Assembly (NCBI GenBank): GCA_014960805.1
Contig: CP063163.1
Location: forward strand, 2,188,001 to 2,252,000
Length of the DNA: 64,000 nt
Reading direction: 5' to 3'
DNA from: Cytobacillus suaedae
Lineage (GTDB): Bacteria; Bacillota; Bacilli; Bacillales; Bacillaceae_L
Below are positions 17,605-26,515 of this stretch, one piece after another. How positions within the stretch are numbered: position 1 is the stretch's first letter; every line of letters starts with the position of its first letter. Position numbers and translations under genes: made by a program. A model generated the notes under the pieces. That model had not been told where the DNA came from. It worked only from the letters and a program-made list of their open reading frames with translations, and made no database searches.

Positions 17605-17636
17605 AAAAAGGACCAAAAAGCAAATGCTTCTTGGTC
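17605..17636 (-). terminator. intrinsic terminator of symporter operon
   Basis: On the minus strand GACCAAGAAGC and GCTTTTTGGTC pair imperfectly and are followed by CTTTTTTA. Confidence 0.7.
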
Positions 17637-17643
17637 GAATAGG

Positions 17644-19134
17644 TTATGAATTTGTTTTCTGTGTTTTTTTATTTTTCGTTAACTCTGATTTAATATAGGA
17701 AGTAAACTCATTGGCTTTTTGGTCTGGTGCTTTTGTTAATAAACTAACCGTGATAAAAAGAGTTGTCGAAATAATTAGCCCCCAAATTCCTGAAGCAACC
17801 CCGAATGGTTTAATCTTGGCAAACTCAAGGTAGAGAACAATGACCCCACTAGCAATAACACTAGTCATTACTCCAGCAGCTGTGCCTCTTTTCCAGAAAA
17901 ACGCTCCAATGAGTGCAGGCACAGTAACGAGCAATCCAGCAGATGATGCAACTGATAAGACAGCAATTAAACTAACATTCATCTGTGCAAAGAGAAAAGC
18001 TAAAATTGCAATGACAGGAATGACAAACTTACCAACTAATAGCTGGCGCTGATCGTTTGATTGCTTAGATAGATTTCCATAAACATCACGTGCAAATATA
18101 GAGGATAAAGTTAATAAAATCGAATCAATCGTTGAAATCGCAGCAGCCATAATCCCAACCATAACAATTGCCCCTAAAACTGGTGGAACTAATTCTGATG
18201 AAAGGATCATAGGCGTTGCAAGGTCTGCATTTTCAAGTCCAGGGAACATAACAAGTGCTGAAAAGCCCCAAACAACGGAAACGATTGTATAAATAAAGCC
18301 AAAAATTAAGAATCCCATCAGCATTCTTTTTAAGCTACCTAAGGAATTAGGCATAAATAGCCTTTGGCTAACCTGAGGGTTAGATATACTAAAAAAGAAC
18401 CATGGTACAGTCAAACCTAAGAATGTTAAGAAACTGAAAAATCCATTCCCTGGAACCGTTAGAAATTCTGGATGTTTTGTTTCAAGTGCAGTAAAGAATC
18501 CTCCAACTCCACCTAAACCATTTACGATTAACATAACAACAATAGTAGCAGTAATGATCATGACTAATGCCTGCAAAGAATCAGTCCATGCTACTGAACG
18601 AATCCCTGCAATAAAAGAGAAAACGATTGCAAGAACAGTTGCGATAATGACACCGGTAGTAAACGGGATAGCATTGTTCGTTACCCCAGATAGTAAATAT
18701 CCAACACCGGCAAGTTGTACTGCACTATATGGTATTAGAAAAATACAAGACGCAATTGCAACGATAGATGCTACCTTTTTATTTTGATAGCGGTCTCCTA
18801 ACATTTCAGAAGGCGTTACATAGCCATATTTCTTCCCTACTAACCAGAACCTCGGTCCGAAAATGGCAACTAAAGAGACTCCCATAAAATAAATAATCTC
18901 AAATCCATATGCACCAACCCCACCTTTATAGGTTAAACCGGCTAAACCTACGAGCATAAATGCACTATATGTTGTTGCACTATAACTCAGTGCAGAAACA
19001 AAACCACCTAGTTTCCGTTCACCGAGGAAATAACTCTCCATACTTGTTTGTTTTCCACTTCTAGATAAGTATGCAATATATAAAGATACAACAATATAAA
19101 TGGCTAGGGTCCACCATACTAAGGTCGTACTCAT
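17644..19134 (-). CDS. sodium:solute symporter family protein
   Basis: A 496-residue SSS-family membrane transporter with about 13 helices, comparable to Bacillus YhjB/YodF. Family marks include the N-terminal YFLGERKLGGFVSALSYSATTYSAF (first 20 residues of this run carry the unwound Na-binding helix), GGVGAYGFEIIYFMG and the AAAISTIDSILLTLSSIFARD segment near 330 that contributes the Na2 site. Likely imports a small organic solute (amino acid, proline-like or carboxylate) with Na+. It overlaps by 4 nt the small membrane protein upstream, a translationally coupled pair seen in Bacillus. Substrate unknown. Confidence 0.85.
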   Translation of the reverse strand: MSTTLVWWTLAIYIVVSLYIAYLSRSGKQTSMESYFLGERKLGGFVSALSYSATTYSAFMLVGLAGLTYKGGVGAYGFEIIYFMGVSLVAIFGPRFWLVGKKYGYVTPSEMLGDRYQNKKVASIVAIASCIFLIPYSAVQLAGVGYLLSGVTNNAIPFTTGVIIATVLAIVFSFIAGIRSVAWTDSLQALVMIITATIVVMLIVNGLGGVGGFFTALETKHPEFLTVPGNGFFSFLTFLGLTVPWFFFSISNPQVSQRLFMPNSLGSLKRMLMGFLIFGFIYTIVSVVWGFSALVMFPGLENADLATPMILSSELVPPVLGAIVMVGIMAAAISTIDSILLTLSSIFARDVYGNLSKQSNDQRQLLVGKFVIPVIAILAFLFAQMNVSLIAVLSVASSAGLLVTVPALIGAFFWKRGTAAGVMTSVIASGVIVLYLEFAKIKPFGVASGIWGLIISTTLFITVSLLTKAPDQKANEFTSYIKSELTKNKKTQKTNS

Positions 19135-19334
19135 TCTGAATCACCCCAATTTCTTGTGAAAAAGTAGTTAATAACGATGATTGCAATTGCTAATATCGTC
19201 CACAGTAAGAAGCTTCCGTACCATGCAGTGACGTTTGATAGAAAGGTGTATGGGAGTATGTAACCTAGCAATATAATGACTACGATCATAAGGCCCCATT
19301 TCACTTCGCGTGACGTCAATAGAATCCCCTCCAA
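19131..19334 (-). CDS. small membrane protein, symporter companion (DUF3311-like)
   Basis: 67 residues with two hydrophobic helices (about 13-32 and 38-58) and short charged ends. Its ATGA overlap with the symporter gene and small size match the companion subunits encoded ahead of YhjB/YodF-type SSS symporters. Probably needed for function or stability of the transporter; this is inferred from context. Confidence 0.75.
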   Translation of the reverse strand: MEGILLTSREVKWGLMIVVIILLGYILPYTFLSNVTAWYGSFLLWTILAIAIIVINYFFTRNWGDSE

Positions 19335-19471
19335 TTACCAAAATGTTATAAAAAATGAATTAAGTTCCATACTAATTATACAATAGGATATACATGTGTA
19401 AAGACAGTTTTGAAGAATGAAACTATTAGGGTTTCTTAGTTTAAGCAATTGTAGCATTTTCTATAAAAGAA

Positions 19472-19509
19472 AAAAGTCTCTAGACCTATTGAGGGATCTT
19501 GAGACTTTT
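19472..19509 (-). terminator. intrinsic terminator after yfiT
   Basis: AAAGTCTC and GAGACTTT outer arms with partial inner pairing, flanked by A- and T-runs; serves the minus-strand gene at 19529. Confidence 0.7.
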
Positions 19510-19528
19510 GTGTTAGAGTGGGTAACCG

Positions 19529-20047
19529 TTACCAACCATTACGAGTAGTAACGGTTGTGATATGTGCTAAGTGGTGGCGACCGTGCCATGCGTATAAGCC
19601 GATATTTTTAGCGACTGAAATTTCTCCAGAGTCAGGATGGATAAATGTTCTTTGTAAGTCTTCAAGATTAAGGTCTCTTAAAAAAGAGACTAATCGTTTA
19701 TGTAAAGAATCAAGCAAATTTAATGGAATTTCAATGGGTAACGTGTAATCTATATGTTCAGCCCATAGTGCTTCTTCGTATGTTTTAATGACCGGTTTGT
19801 TTTCAGTCAATGCCAGTTTAAAACGGATAAAGGCATTCATATGACTGTCTGCTAAGTGATGTACTACTTGAAGAATGGTCCATCCACCCTCTCGGTAAGG
19901 AGTTTTCAACTGAGTAATATTTAATTTACTAACTGCATCTCGAAGTAATACTGGTAGTCTTTCAATTTCTGTAATCCACTCTTCTATCACTTCACTAGTT
20001 AGTTCGCCACTAAACTGAAAATTTCCAACCGGATATCTTTCATCCAT
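19529..20047 (-). CDS. YfiT/BstA-type DinB family protein (bacillithiol transferase family)
   Basis: 172 residues matching Bacillus YfiT. The DinB-like four-helix fold carries a three-histidine metal site: His in VVHHLADSH near 65-70, and the pair in AWHGRHHLAHIT near 158-164. The opening DERYPVGNF is typical. Family members are metal-dependent S-transferases that use bacillithiol to conjugate electrophiles, in the cytosol. It lies upstream of nothing co-transcribed except the neighbours on the same strand (YjbQ is 77 bp upstream). Activity is from the family and not shown here. Confidence 0.87.
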   Translation of the reverse strand: MDERYPVGNFQFSGELTSEVIEEWITEIERLPVLLRDAVSKLNITQLKTPYREGGWTILQVVHHLADSHMNAFIRFKLALTENKPVIKTYEEALWAEHIDYTLPIEIPLNLLDSLHKRLVSFLRDLNLEDLQRTFIHPDSGEISVAKNIGLYAWHGRHHLAHITTVTTRNGW

Positions 20048-20124
20048 CTAGATCAACCCTTTCCATTTTCTAAATCAAATTTTAAATCAAATTAAGAGAA
20101 AAGGTTGTAACAATATGTCATTCT

Positions 20125-20520
20125 TTATAGAACCTTCACATAAAATGTTCTGTTTCGCGGGCCATCAAATTCACAAAAATAGATTCCTTGCCACGTACCT
20201 AATAGAAGTCGCCCTTCACTTACGATGACATATTGTGAAGCTCCAACTGTACTTGCCTTCAAATGAGCAGCTGTATTTCCTTCCATATGCCGATCTAATT
20301 GATGATTCCAGGGATAGATTTCATCAAAGCGGCGAATCATGTCCATTTTCACATCTGGATCAGCATTTTCGTTTATTGTGATTCCTGCAGTCGTGTGTGG
20401 ACAATATACAATAACACTACTATCTTGAATGTTCAACTCATGAACCATCTTTTGGATTTCCGCTGTCACTTCAATCATCTGACTTCGATTGTTTGTTTGA
20501 ATTGAAAACTTCTTTAACAT
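20125..20520 (-). CDS. YjbQ family protein (UPF0047)
   Basis: A 131-residue UPF0047/YjbQ homologue, similar to Bacillus YugU. Characteristic blocks: [15 protein letters not shown] near 45-58, [15 protein letters not shown] near 78-92, and [18 protein letters not shown] near 105-122. The family folds as a trimer with a His/Asp pocket and has been credited with weak secondary thiamine-phosphate synthase activity; the physiological role is not settled. ATG is 10 nt from AAGGTGTGG. Confidence 0.9.
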   Translation of the reverse strand: MLKKFSIQTNNRSQMIEVTAEIQKMVHELNIQDSSVIVYCPHTTAGITINENADPDVKMDMIRRFDEIYPWNHQLDRHMEGNTAAHLKASTVGASQYVIVSEGRLLLGTWQGIYFCEFDGPRNRTFYVKVL

Positions 20521-20537
20521 GAAACCACACCTTTTCT

Positions 20538-20990
20538 CTATATAATAAGGGATTCATCATAAACTCTTTGTAAAAACTCTTCAACAACTTTATTGTTGCT
20601 TTTTTCACTACCAAGTTTAAGCATTGCTCTACCCACAAAATTAACGCCTTTATTCTGTCCTTCATAAATAAATTTTGTATTGTTTTCATCTACCTTTAAT
20701 AGCGTATACGAGAGTCTAATTTCAAAGGCTTTTCCTAATATAAACTGTACTACTTTATACTTTTTGTTTTCTATATCCTCATAAGCTAATGTTTCAACGA
20801 TATAGGTTTCTAGCCGTTTACCTTCCCGGTATGTTTGTTGATGCTTAGCCCCTACCTCTTGTTCCAACTTCTCAATTAATGTATGCTCCTCTACCTTTGG
20901 CATTATTCTTTTAATATTTTCATCTGAAAATAAACTCCATACCTTTTCAATATTAGCTGGAATACTCTTTTCACTTTTCCAGTTTAGCAT
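20538..20990 (-). CDS. SRPBCC family protein
   Basis: 150 residues with the START/Bet v1-like helix-grip pattern: an N-terminal strand ending in [14 protein letters not shown], a central beta sheet, and a long C-terminal helix ([17 protein letters not shown]). These bind hydrophobic ligands. It starts 5 nt after the MerR regulator stop, so the two form an operon and the regulator probably senses a compound handled by this protein. Confidence 0.78.
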   Translation of the reverse strand: MLNWKSEKSIPANIEKVWSLFSDENIKRIMPKVEEHTLIEKLEQEVGAKHQQTYREGKRLETYIVETLAYEDIENKKYKVVQFILGKAFEIRLSYTLLKVDENNTKFIYEGQNKGVNFVGRAMLKLGSEKSNNKVVEEFLQRVYDESLII

Positions 20991-20995
20991 TCATT

Positions 20996-21331
20996 TCACT
21001 CCTTCCCAGATGATACGAAGTCATCTATTTCTTTTATCTGTAGTTTTAGGTCTTTAATTTGCAACTGAATTTTTTCTCGTTTATTTAATAATAATTCTTC
21101 TAAGTTTTCAAAAGACTCATCTTCCATCACGGATATCATCTCTTGAATGGTAAACCCGAAACGCCTGAGTTTCCTTAAAAGTAATGCCAAAAAGTAGCTT
21201 CCATCATCATAGTAACGATAGTTGTTTATCTGGTCGATGTATGCTGGCTCTAGTAATTTAACCTCAGCATAGTAACGAAGCGTTTCTTTAGATAAACCTG
21301 TCATTTCAGAAAACTCACTTATCTTGTACAT
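20996..21331 (-). CDS. MerR family transcriptional regulator
   Basis: 111 residues: winged HTH (SEMTGLSKETLRYYAEVKLL, then NYRYYDD) and a C-terminal coiled-coil dimer helix about residues 78-108. There is no effector domain or Cys cluster, as in minimal MerR proteins. First gene of an operon with the SRPBCC gene. ATG behind AGGAGG. Confidence 0.85.
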   Translation of the reverse strand: MYKISEFSEMTGLSKETLRYYAEVKLLEPAYIDQINNYRYYDDGSYFLALLLRKLRRFGFTIQEMISVMEDESFENLEELLLNKREKIQLQIKDLKLQIKEIDDFVSSGKE

Positions 21332-21418
21332 AAAAACCTCCTAGCACCATACTAAACGATGGGGTGCACCACACAGTCAACTCTCTATTTATCATATTTC
21401 CTTTATCCCCATAATAAA

Positions 21419-21444
21419 AGAGCGTCCCCATGATTCAGACGCTC
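21419..21444 (-). terminator. intrinsic terminator
   Basis: GAGCGTC and GACGCTC arms; on the minus strand followed by TTTTATTA. It ends transcription of the MFS gene and gene fragment. Confidence 0.75.
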
Positions 21445-21640
21445 AGTCTTCGTATTTAATACTAATTGATTGATTTTGAATAGTATATGACACTATCTTA
21501 GGTTCCTTTTTAAAAAGATGAATTCCTAACCAAATAAAATAAAGTGGAGCTGAAATTGTTCCGCCTAACCCCATTCCAACTTGAGTAAGAATCGGAGTTG
21601 AAATAACATATTTCCATTTAGAGAAAAAATTTGATAGACT
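21443..21640 (-). pseudogene. 3' fragment of a small membrane protein gene
   Basis: On the minus strand an open stretch of about 60 codons without a usable start codon encodes a protein-like sequence: WKYVISTPILTQVGMGLGG, a hydrophobic helix APLYFIWLGIHLF, then a polar tail ending KYED. It sits between the MFS stop and the terminator. Most likely the remnant of a truncated gene; a recoded or non-canonical start is possible but less likely. Confidence 0.4.
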
Positions 21641-21647
21641 TTTACAA

Positions 21648-22850
21648 TTATATTTCTTTCACTCTCCATCTAACTCTTTCAATTGGAGTAAGTGTTCCTA
21701 TCAAGGCAATTGCACTACTTGCTAGTAAAATACCAGTTAATCCCTCGAAGGCAACAACTGATAATAGTCCAAAAATGACAAGGTCAAACGCTGAATCTAG
21801 TACAGAAATAAGTGATAAAGTAGTTGCACGTATTTCAGATGGTATTAAATCATTCTTTAATTGTGAGTAGATGGGTCTTCTAATGGCTTGCCCAATTCGT
21901 AATACAAAGAATGCTCCAATTACAATCCAAATCGATTCTCCTAGTATAGCTGATAGGAATAATCCAATAGCAGCTAGGCCTCCTGTTACGGTCATTAAGA
22001 ACGTTCTTGGAAAGCGACTAGTAAACCATCCTACTGATTGGGACGCGAAAAAACCGAAAATTGCTGCAAGTGCATACAACACTCCTATCATAACTACAGG
22101 GACACCTGCGTTAGTGAAAATAGGTTGATTAAATGCTTCATAAACAGAATCAGCTGGAATAAACACTAGAGTAAAGTTTAAAAACAAGAGTAATAGAGTT
22201 GGAGCTTTTCGTATAGCCTTTATACCGGATTTTACTTGATTGAAAGGATTTTCCTTGTAATATCCTCCATAATTGCTTGGATTTTTCACAAAGAAGATTA
22301 ATATCAATTCCACGAAATGAAATGCTAAGCCTAAAGCAATTAAAAAGACAAATTGTTGGTCCTGTAGATCTTGTGCAAAATAGGCACCAAATAATACAGC
22401 TAAAATCATCGATACGAAACCTGCTGATTGAATTTTTCCCATTGCACGGTCCATACGGTGATGATCATTGTCTTCTTTAAGAGATTCATAGATTAAAGCT
22501 TCATCCGCACCTGAGAAAAATGTAACGGAAAGCCCGTTTAACGCACTAAATAGGAAAAACATCCATGGATCGTGAGAATATATTAAAACAACAATACTTA
22601 TAATTTTGATGGTTACTCCAATAAGAAAAGATACTTTTGCACCAAACCGATCGGCAACCACTCCACCTGGAACCTCACCTAGTAATACGGCGCCACTCCA
22701 GAAAATTTGTAACCATAAAATATGGATGGGCTCTAACCCTCTTCCTAGGTAAAATAAAGTTAATACTGGTGCAATAAAATTAATTGTCCCAAAAAAGCGA
22801 ACCCAAAACATCACTCGTATATTGTGTGCTGATATTGTTTGTGTTTTCAT
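21648..22850 (-). CDS. MFS transporter
   Basis: 400 residues, about 12 transmembrane helices. The first loop has the MFS motif GGVVADRFGAK near 60-70, and ADEALIYESLKE near 118 is common in a branch of putative drug or sugar-derivative exporters. The second half has a matching FTSRFPRTF loop. ATG 22850. Substrate not predictable. Single gene before the fragment and terminator. Confidence 0.82.
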   Translation of the reverse strand: MKTQTISAHNIRVMFWVRFFGTINFIAPVLTLFYLGRGLEPIHILWLQIFWSGAVLLGEVPGGVVADRFGAKVSFLIGVTIKIISIVVLIYSHDPWMFFLFSALNGLSVTFFSGADEALIYESLKEDNDHHRMDRAMGKIQSAGFVSMILAVLFGAYFAQDLQDQQFVFLIALGLAFHFVELILIFFVKNPSNYGGYYKENPFNQVKSGIKAIRKAPTLLLLFLNFTLVFIPADSVYEAFNQPIFTNAGVPVVMIGVLYALAAIFGFFASQSVGWFTSRFPRTFLMTVTGGLAAIGLFLSAILGESIWIVIGAFFVLRIGQAIRRPIYSQLKNDLIPSEIRATTLSLISVLDSAFDLVIFGLLSVVAFEGLTGILLASSAIALIGTLTPIERVRWRVKEI

Positions 22851-22950
22851 AAATTTCTCCTATTTTTTTATCAAAGCAATTTTACCCTTTAAATTCTGAC
22901 TAATCAAATGATTATTATATTCAAAGTGTTCTGTTCACTTTTTACGACAT

Positions 22951-22981
22951 AAAAAAAGCCTGGATAACTCCCAAGCTTTCA
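22951..22981 (-). terminator. intrinsic terminator
   Basis: AAGCTTGG and CCAGGCTT arms on the minus strand followed by seven T, after the YoxD-like gene. Confidence 0.75.
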
Positions 22982-22983
22982 TT

Positions 22984-23706
22984 TTAGGATGGATTGGTTG
23001 ACCATAGTCCCGCGGATTTCACAAAAACACGACGGTTTAATTTTAGGTGGGCTACCATTAATTCGGCAAGATCCTCAGGTTGCATAAATTTCTCTGGGTT
23101 ATTTTCACTAATTAAGTTCGTTTCAATTGCCAGGTCTGTGGCAACAGTACTAGGTGTTAAGGCACTAACACGAATGTTATGTTTTCTTACTTCTAACATA
23201 AGCGATTCAGTAAGACCTAATACGGCAAACTTTGATGCACTATAAGCACTAGTTACAGGTGCTCCCTTTTGACCAGCAGATGAAGATACATTGATGATAT
23301 CTCCTGTTTTCTGCTCGATCATTCCTGGTAAAACAGCTCTTGTCGCATTGTATACACCCATTAAATTAACTTGAATAATTGACTCCCACTCTTCAGGGGT
23401 TAGGTCAAGAAAACCCCCGAACTTCGCAATTCCTGCATTATTAATAAGAATATCTATCGAACCTAGGTCGCCCTTTATATGTTCAACTGCATTCGTTATT
23501 GATTCTAAGTCTGCGACATCCCCAACTGCTGCAGACACCTCAACATTATACTCACTCAATTCCGAGGCTACTTTTTCGAGATTGTCCATTGTACGACCAA
23601 CAAGACCGATATTTACACCTTCTTTTGCAAGGGCTATAGCAGTAGCACGGCCAATTCCTCTACCTGCACCAGTAATAAGCGCTGTTTTACCTTGTAAACT
23701 TTCCAT
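22984..23706 (-). CDS. yoxD: 3-ketoacyl-ACP reductase-like SDR (YoxD)
   Basis: 240 residues, a classical short-chain dehydrogenase very close to Bacillus YoxD. NADP-binding GAGRGIG at 14-20, NNAG near 87, catalytic Ser in SSSAGQKG near 140 and YSASK (Tyr/Lys) near 152-156. The N-terminal [13 protein letters not shown] and C-terminal [10 protein letters not shown] are typical of YoxD. The ATG at 23706 follows GGGGAG; an in-frame extension to 23841 has no support. Reduces a ketone substrate with NAD(P)H; the true substrate is unknown. Divergent from the M20 dipeptidase with 154 bp between. Confidence 0.88.
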   Translation of the reverse strand: MESLQGKTALITGAGRGIGRATAIALAKEGVNIGLVGRTMDNLEKVASELSEYNVEVSAAVGDVADLESITNAVEHIKGDLGSIDILINNAGIAKFGGFLDLTPEEWESIIQVNLMGVYNATRAVLPGMIEQKTGDIINVSSSAGQKGAPVTSAYSASKFAVLGLTESLMLEVRKHNIRVSALTPSTVATDLAIETNLISENNPEKFMQPEDLAELMVAHLKLNRRVFVKSAGLWSTNPS

Positions 23707-23860
23707 TAAGAACTCCCCTTTTATGTAAAATATCACCATACTAATATACCCATTGCTCATGATTGTTAACATTGTTTTGAGTTGCGAAATTATATTAAAG
23801 GTATTTATAAAAATATCTCGAAAATAGTAATCAAACAGCAATGACTTGGAGGTATATAGG

Positions 23861-25237
23861 ATGTTAATTGAGATGATACAAACTAAAGTAAAGGAAGCTC
23901 TTCCAAAATCTGTGGAAGATTTAAAGGAATTCTGTGACTTACAGACTATTTCTGCTCAAAAAAAGATGATACCAGAAACAGTTCAATACCTTCTGAATTT
24001 CATAGAAGAACTTGGTGGTAAAACAAAAGTATTAGATGACATTGAAGGTGGACATCCAGTAATCTATGCTTCCTTTGAAGCGGGACCTAGAGGGAATTCT
24101 GAAAAGACTTTATTATTTTACAACCATTATGACGTACAACCTCCTGAACCATTAGATGAATGGGAGACTCCCCCGTTTGAGTTAACTGAAATAGAAGGGA
24201 AATTATTTGCAAGAGGTTCTGCTGACAACAAAGGTGACTTAATGGCTAGACTAACTGCTATTAAAATTTTAAAAGAGTCAGAAGCTGGTCTACCTTGTCA
24301 TGTAAAGTTTCTCCTTGAAGGTGAAGAGGAAATTGGCAGTCCGAATCTTGAATTCTATTTAACCCAATATAATGAGTTATTTAAAGCGGATGCTTGTATT
24401 TGGGAGCATGCTGATAAAGATGATAAAGACCGAGTCAGCTTAATGGCTGGTGTAAAAGGCATGGCTTATTTTGAATTAACGTGTGAAAGTGCGGATATGG
24501 ATCTTCACTCTAAAGTTGGTGCGCTTGTAGATAATGCAGCATGGCGAATTACCCATGCACTAGCATCAATGAAAAATAATAAACATGAAATTTTAGTTGA
24601 TGGATTTTTTGATGGAATCCTCCCTCCAACAGATTTAGAGTTGGAGTATGTACGGAGTATACCTTTTGATGAACAATCTATTTCGAACTTATATGGATTA
24701 AAGCAACCATTGATCACTTCTTATAGTGGACAAGATCCTCGTGAGGCAAATATTTTTAACCCAACGATGACAATCTGTGGTCTCGAGAGTGGCTATTACG
24801 GAGAAGGTTCTAAAACTGTTCTTCCAAAAAAAGCGATGGCTAAGTTAGATTGTCGCTTAGTTCCTGGCCAGGATCCTGCCCATATTCTAGAATGTATTGA
24901 AAATCATCTTCAAAAACAAGGGTTCTCAGATGTGAAAGTAAAATTATTAAGTGGTGTGAGAGCATTCCGTTCTGATTTATCTCATCCATTTGTCACGCTT
25001 ATGGTCCGTACTGCGCAGGAAGTTTATGATACCGAAGTGGTACTATCCCCTAATAATACGGGTACAGGTCCAATGTCGGAATTCGGACACCACTTGCAAC
25101 TTCCTATCGTTAGTACCGGAGTAGGTTGGGCTCATTCTCGATTACATGCACCCAATGAATCCATTCGCCTTAAAGATTATGAAGAAGGCATTGTTCATAT
25201 AGCTTACATTATTTCAGAATTTGCTAACACAAATTAA
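23861..25237 (+). CDS. M20 family metallo-dipeptidase
   Basis: 458 residues. The zinc site fits M20: His-Tyr-Asp in [10 protein letters not shown] near 88, the bridging RGSADNKGD near 123, the general base Glu-Glu in LEGEEEIGS near 157, Asp in WEHADKDD near 185, and a C-terminal His near 430. The LDD-rich insertion is the dimerisation lid. It cleaves dipeptides or N-acyl amino acids. ATG 23861 sits 8 nt behind GGAGGT; a TTG at 23846 precedes the binding site and is not used. Ends with a strong terminator that separates it from the selenium cluster. Confidence 0.88.
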   Translation: MLIEMIQTKVKEALPKSVEDLKEFCDLQTISAQKKMIPETVQYLLNFIEELGGKTKVLDDIEGGHPVIYASFEAGPRGNSEKTLLFYNHYDVQPPEPLDEWETPPFELTEIEGKLFARGSADNKGDLMARLTAIKILKESEAGLPCHVKFLLEGEEEIGSPNLEFYLTQYNELFKADACIWEHADKDDKDRVSLMAGVKGMAYFELTCESADMDLHSKVGALVDNAAWRITHALASMKNNKHEILVDGFFDGILPPTDLELEYVRSIPFDEQSISNLYGLKQPLITSYSGQDPREANIFNPTMTICGLESGYYGEGSKTVLPKKAMAKLDCRLVPGQDPAHILECIENHLQKQGFSDVKVKLLSGVRAFRSDLSHPFVTLMVRTAQEVYDTEVVLSPNNTGTGPMSEFGHHLQLPIVSTGVGWAHSRLHAPNESIRLKDYEEGIVHIAYIISEFANTN

Positions 25238-25246
25238 TGCGACTTG

Positions 25247-25280
25247 TGAAAGTGTAGAAATTTTCTACACTTTCTTTTTT
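25247..25280 (+). terminator. strong intrinsic terminator
   Basis: A perfect palindrome with 13-bp arms GAAAGTGTAGAAA/TTTTCTACACTTTC followed by CTTTTTTG, between the dipeptidase and the selenium cluster. Confidence 0.85.
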
Positions 25281-25443
25281 GTTTATGAACAATAAGGTCT
25301 TTTTCTTGCCAAAAGAAAACAAAAATTTTAAACTAAGTAAAGTTATCGGAAAAATATTAGAATTCCCCAACCGCTAACAACCACCTAGTTGTCATTTATG
25401 GAATAGCCAACAGAAAACAACAAACACTAACGTTAAACTCTAG

Positions 25444-25475
25444 TTGAATACGTAAATAGTTTAGTTCGTATTCAA
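25444..25475 (+). promoter_or_regulatory. inverted repeat in the leader of the selenium cluster
   Basis: TTGAATACG (25444-25452) and CGTATTCAA (25467-25475) around a 14-nt loop, ending 7 nt before the AAAGGAT ribosome binding site of the first gene. Could be an operator or RNA hairpin controlling the cluster. The other 220 bp of this gap show no clear promoter consensus or gene. Confidence 0.45.
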
Positions 25476-25497
25476 TGAATTAAAGGATGAATGATTC

Positions 25498-26499
25498 TTG
25501 AAAGTAGTCTTAGTTACACCTAATTTTCATCAACCTCGTGGAAACACAGTGACTGTCAGGCGGATAGCAAATGAGTTAGAAAACTTGAAAGTGCAAACAG
25601 AGATCATTTCTATGACAGAGGATAATGTAGCAGCTACTCCCCTACCAGAAGCCGATGTTTATCATGGATTTCATGCCTATCAATTTTTTCGCTTTATGGA
25701 AAGACTCGAAAAGAAGCCTAAAAGCTATGTCATTACTCTTACTGGTACAGATTTAAATCATAATTTATTTGATGAAAAAACAAGACCAATTGTCGTTTCT
25801 TGCCTACAGAATGCAAAAGCGATACACGTATTCAATGAGGAAGCGAAACACATCTTAATAAATGAATTACCTGACCTATCAAGGAAGACTCATATTGTTC
25901 CACAAGGTGTAGACCGTTTTCCACAGTATGAGCTTGATTACCATAAGGAATATCAGTCATTTCTATTTGTTCTCCCTGCCGGAATTCGTAAAGTGAAAAA
26001 TGTTCCTTTTGCTATTGAGTCTTTGGCACGTTTAAAAGAAAAACACCAGAATGTTTGTTTATGGTTAGTAGGTCCTGTCCTTGAGGAAGATGAAGGTAAA
26101 ATTGTAGAGGAATTTGTACATACAAATAGTAGTTGGATTACCTATCTCGGGCAAGTACCGCATAAACAAATGGGTGCGATATATCAGCAAGCAGATTGTA
26201 TACTCAATACATCTATATCTGAAGGTCAACCCTCTTCTATTTTAGAAGCAATGGCTCACGAGCTACCCGTGATTGTCTCTGATAATCAAGGCAATCGAAG
26301 CATCGTTACTCATCAAGAAACGGGTTTAGTTTATAACACATCAGACGAATTTCTTGATTATACAGAACAAATCATGAATAATAACGAATTAAGACAAATG
26401 TTAGGGAAAAAAGCTAAAGACTTTGTAGACCAACATCACAATAGTCAAAAAGAAGCAAAACATTTGTTTGATATCTATCAAGATATTCAATCTAATTAA
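25498..26499 (+). CDS. glycosyltransferase, SenB-like selenosugar synthase candidate
   Basis: 333 residues, GT-B fold (GT4-like). N-terminal VTPNFHQPRGNTVTVRRIA, the LTGTDLNHNLF segment near 82-92, and the donor-site Glu pair in SEGQPSSILEAMA near 240 are visible. The G-N-x-V-T-x-x-R start and the LTGTD block resemble the TIGR04348/SenB family, which couples selenophosphate to UDP-GlcNAc to make a selenosugar in selenoneine biosynthesis. The gene stands 16 nt upstream of a selenophosphate synthase, the source of SenB's co-substrate, which strengthens the assignment. TTG start 9 nt after AAAGGAT. An ordinary sugar transferase cannot be excluded. Confidence 0.65.
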   Translation: MKVVLVTPNFHQPRGNTVTVRRIANELENLKVQTEIISMTEDNVAATPLPEADVYHGFHAYQFFRFMERLEKKPKSYVITLTGTDLNHNLFDEKTRPIVVSCLQNAKAIHVFNEEAKHILINELPDLSRKTHIVPQGVDRFPQYELDYHKEYQSFLFVLPAGIRKVKNVPFAIESLARLKEKHQNVCLWLVGPVLEEDEGKIVEEFVHTNSSWITYLGQVPHKQMGAIYQQADCILNTSISEGQPSSILEAMAHELPVIVSDNQGNRSIVTHQETGLVYNTSDEFLDYTEQIMNNNELRQMLGKKAKDFVDQHHNSQKEAKHLFDIYQDIQSN

Positions 26500-26515
26500 G
26501 CAAGGAGTGAAAACC

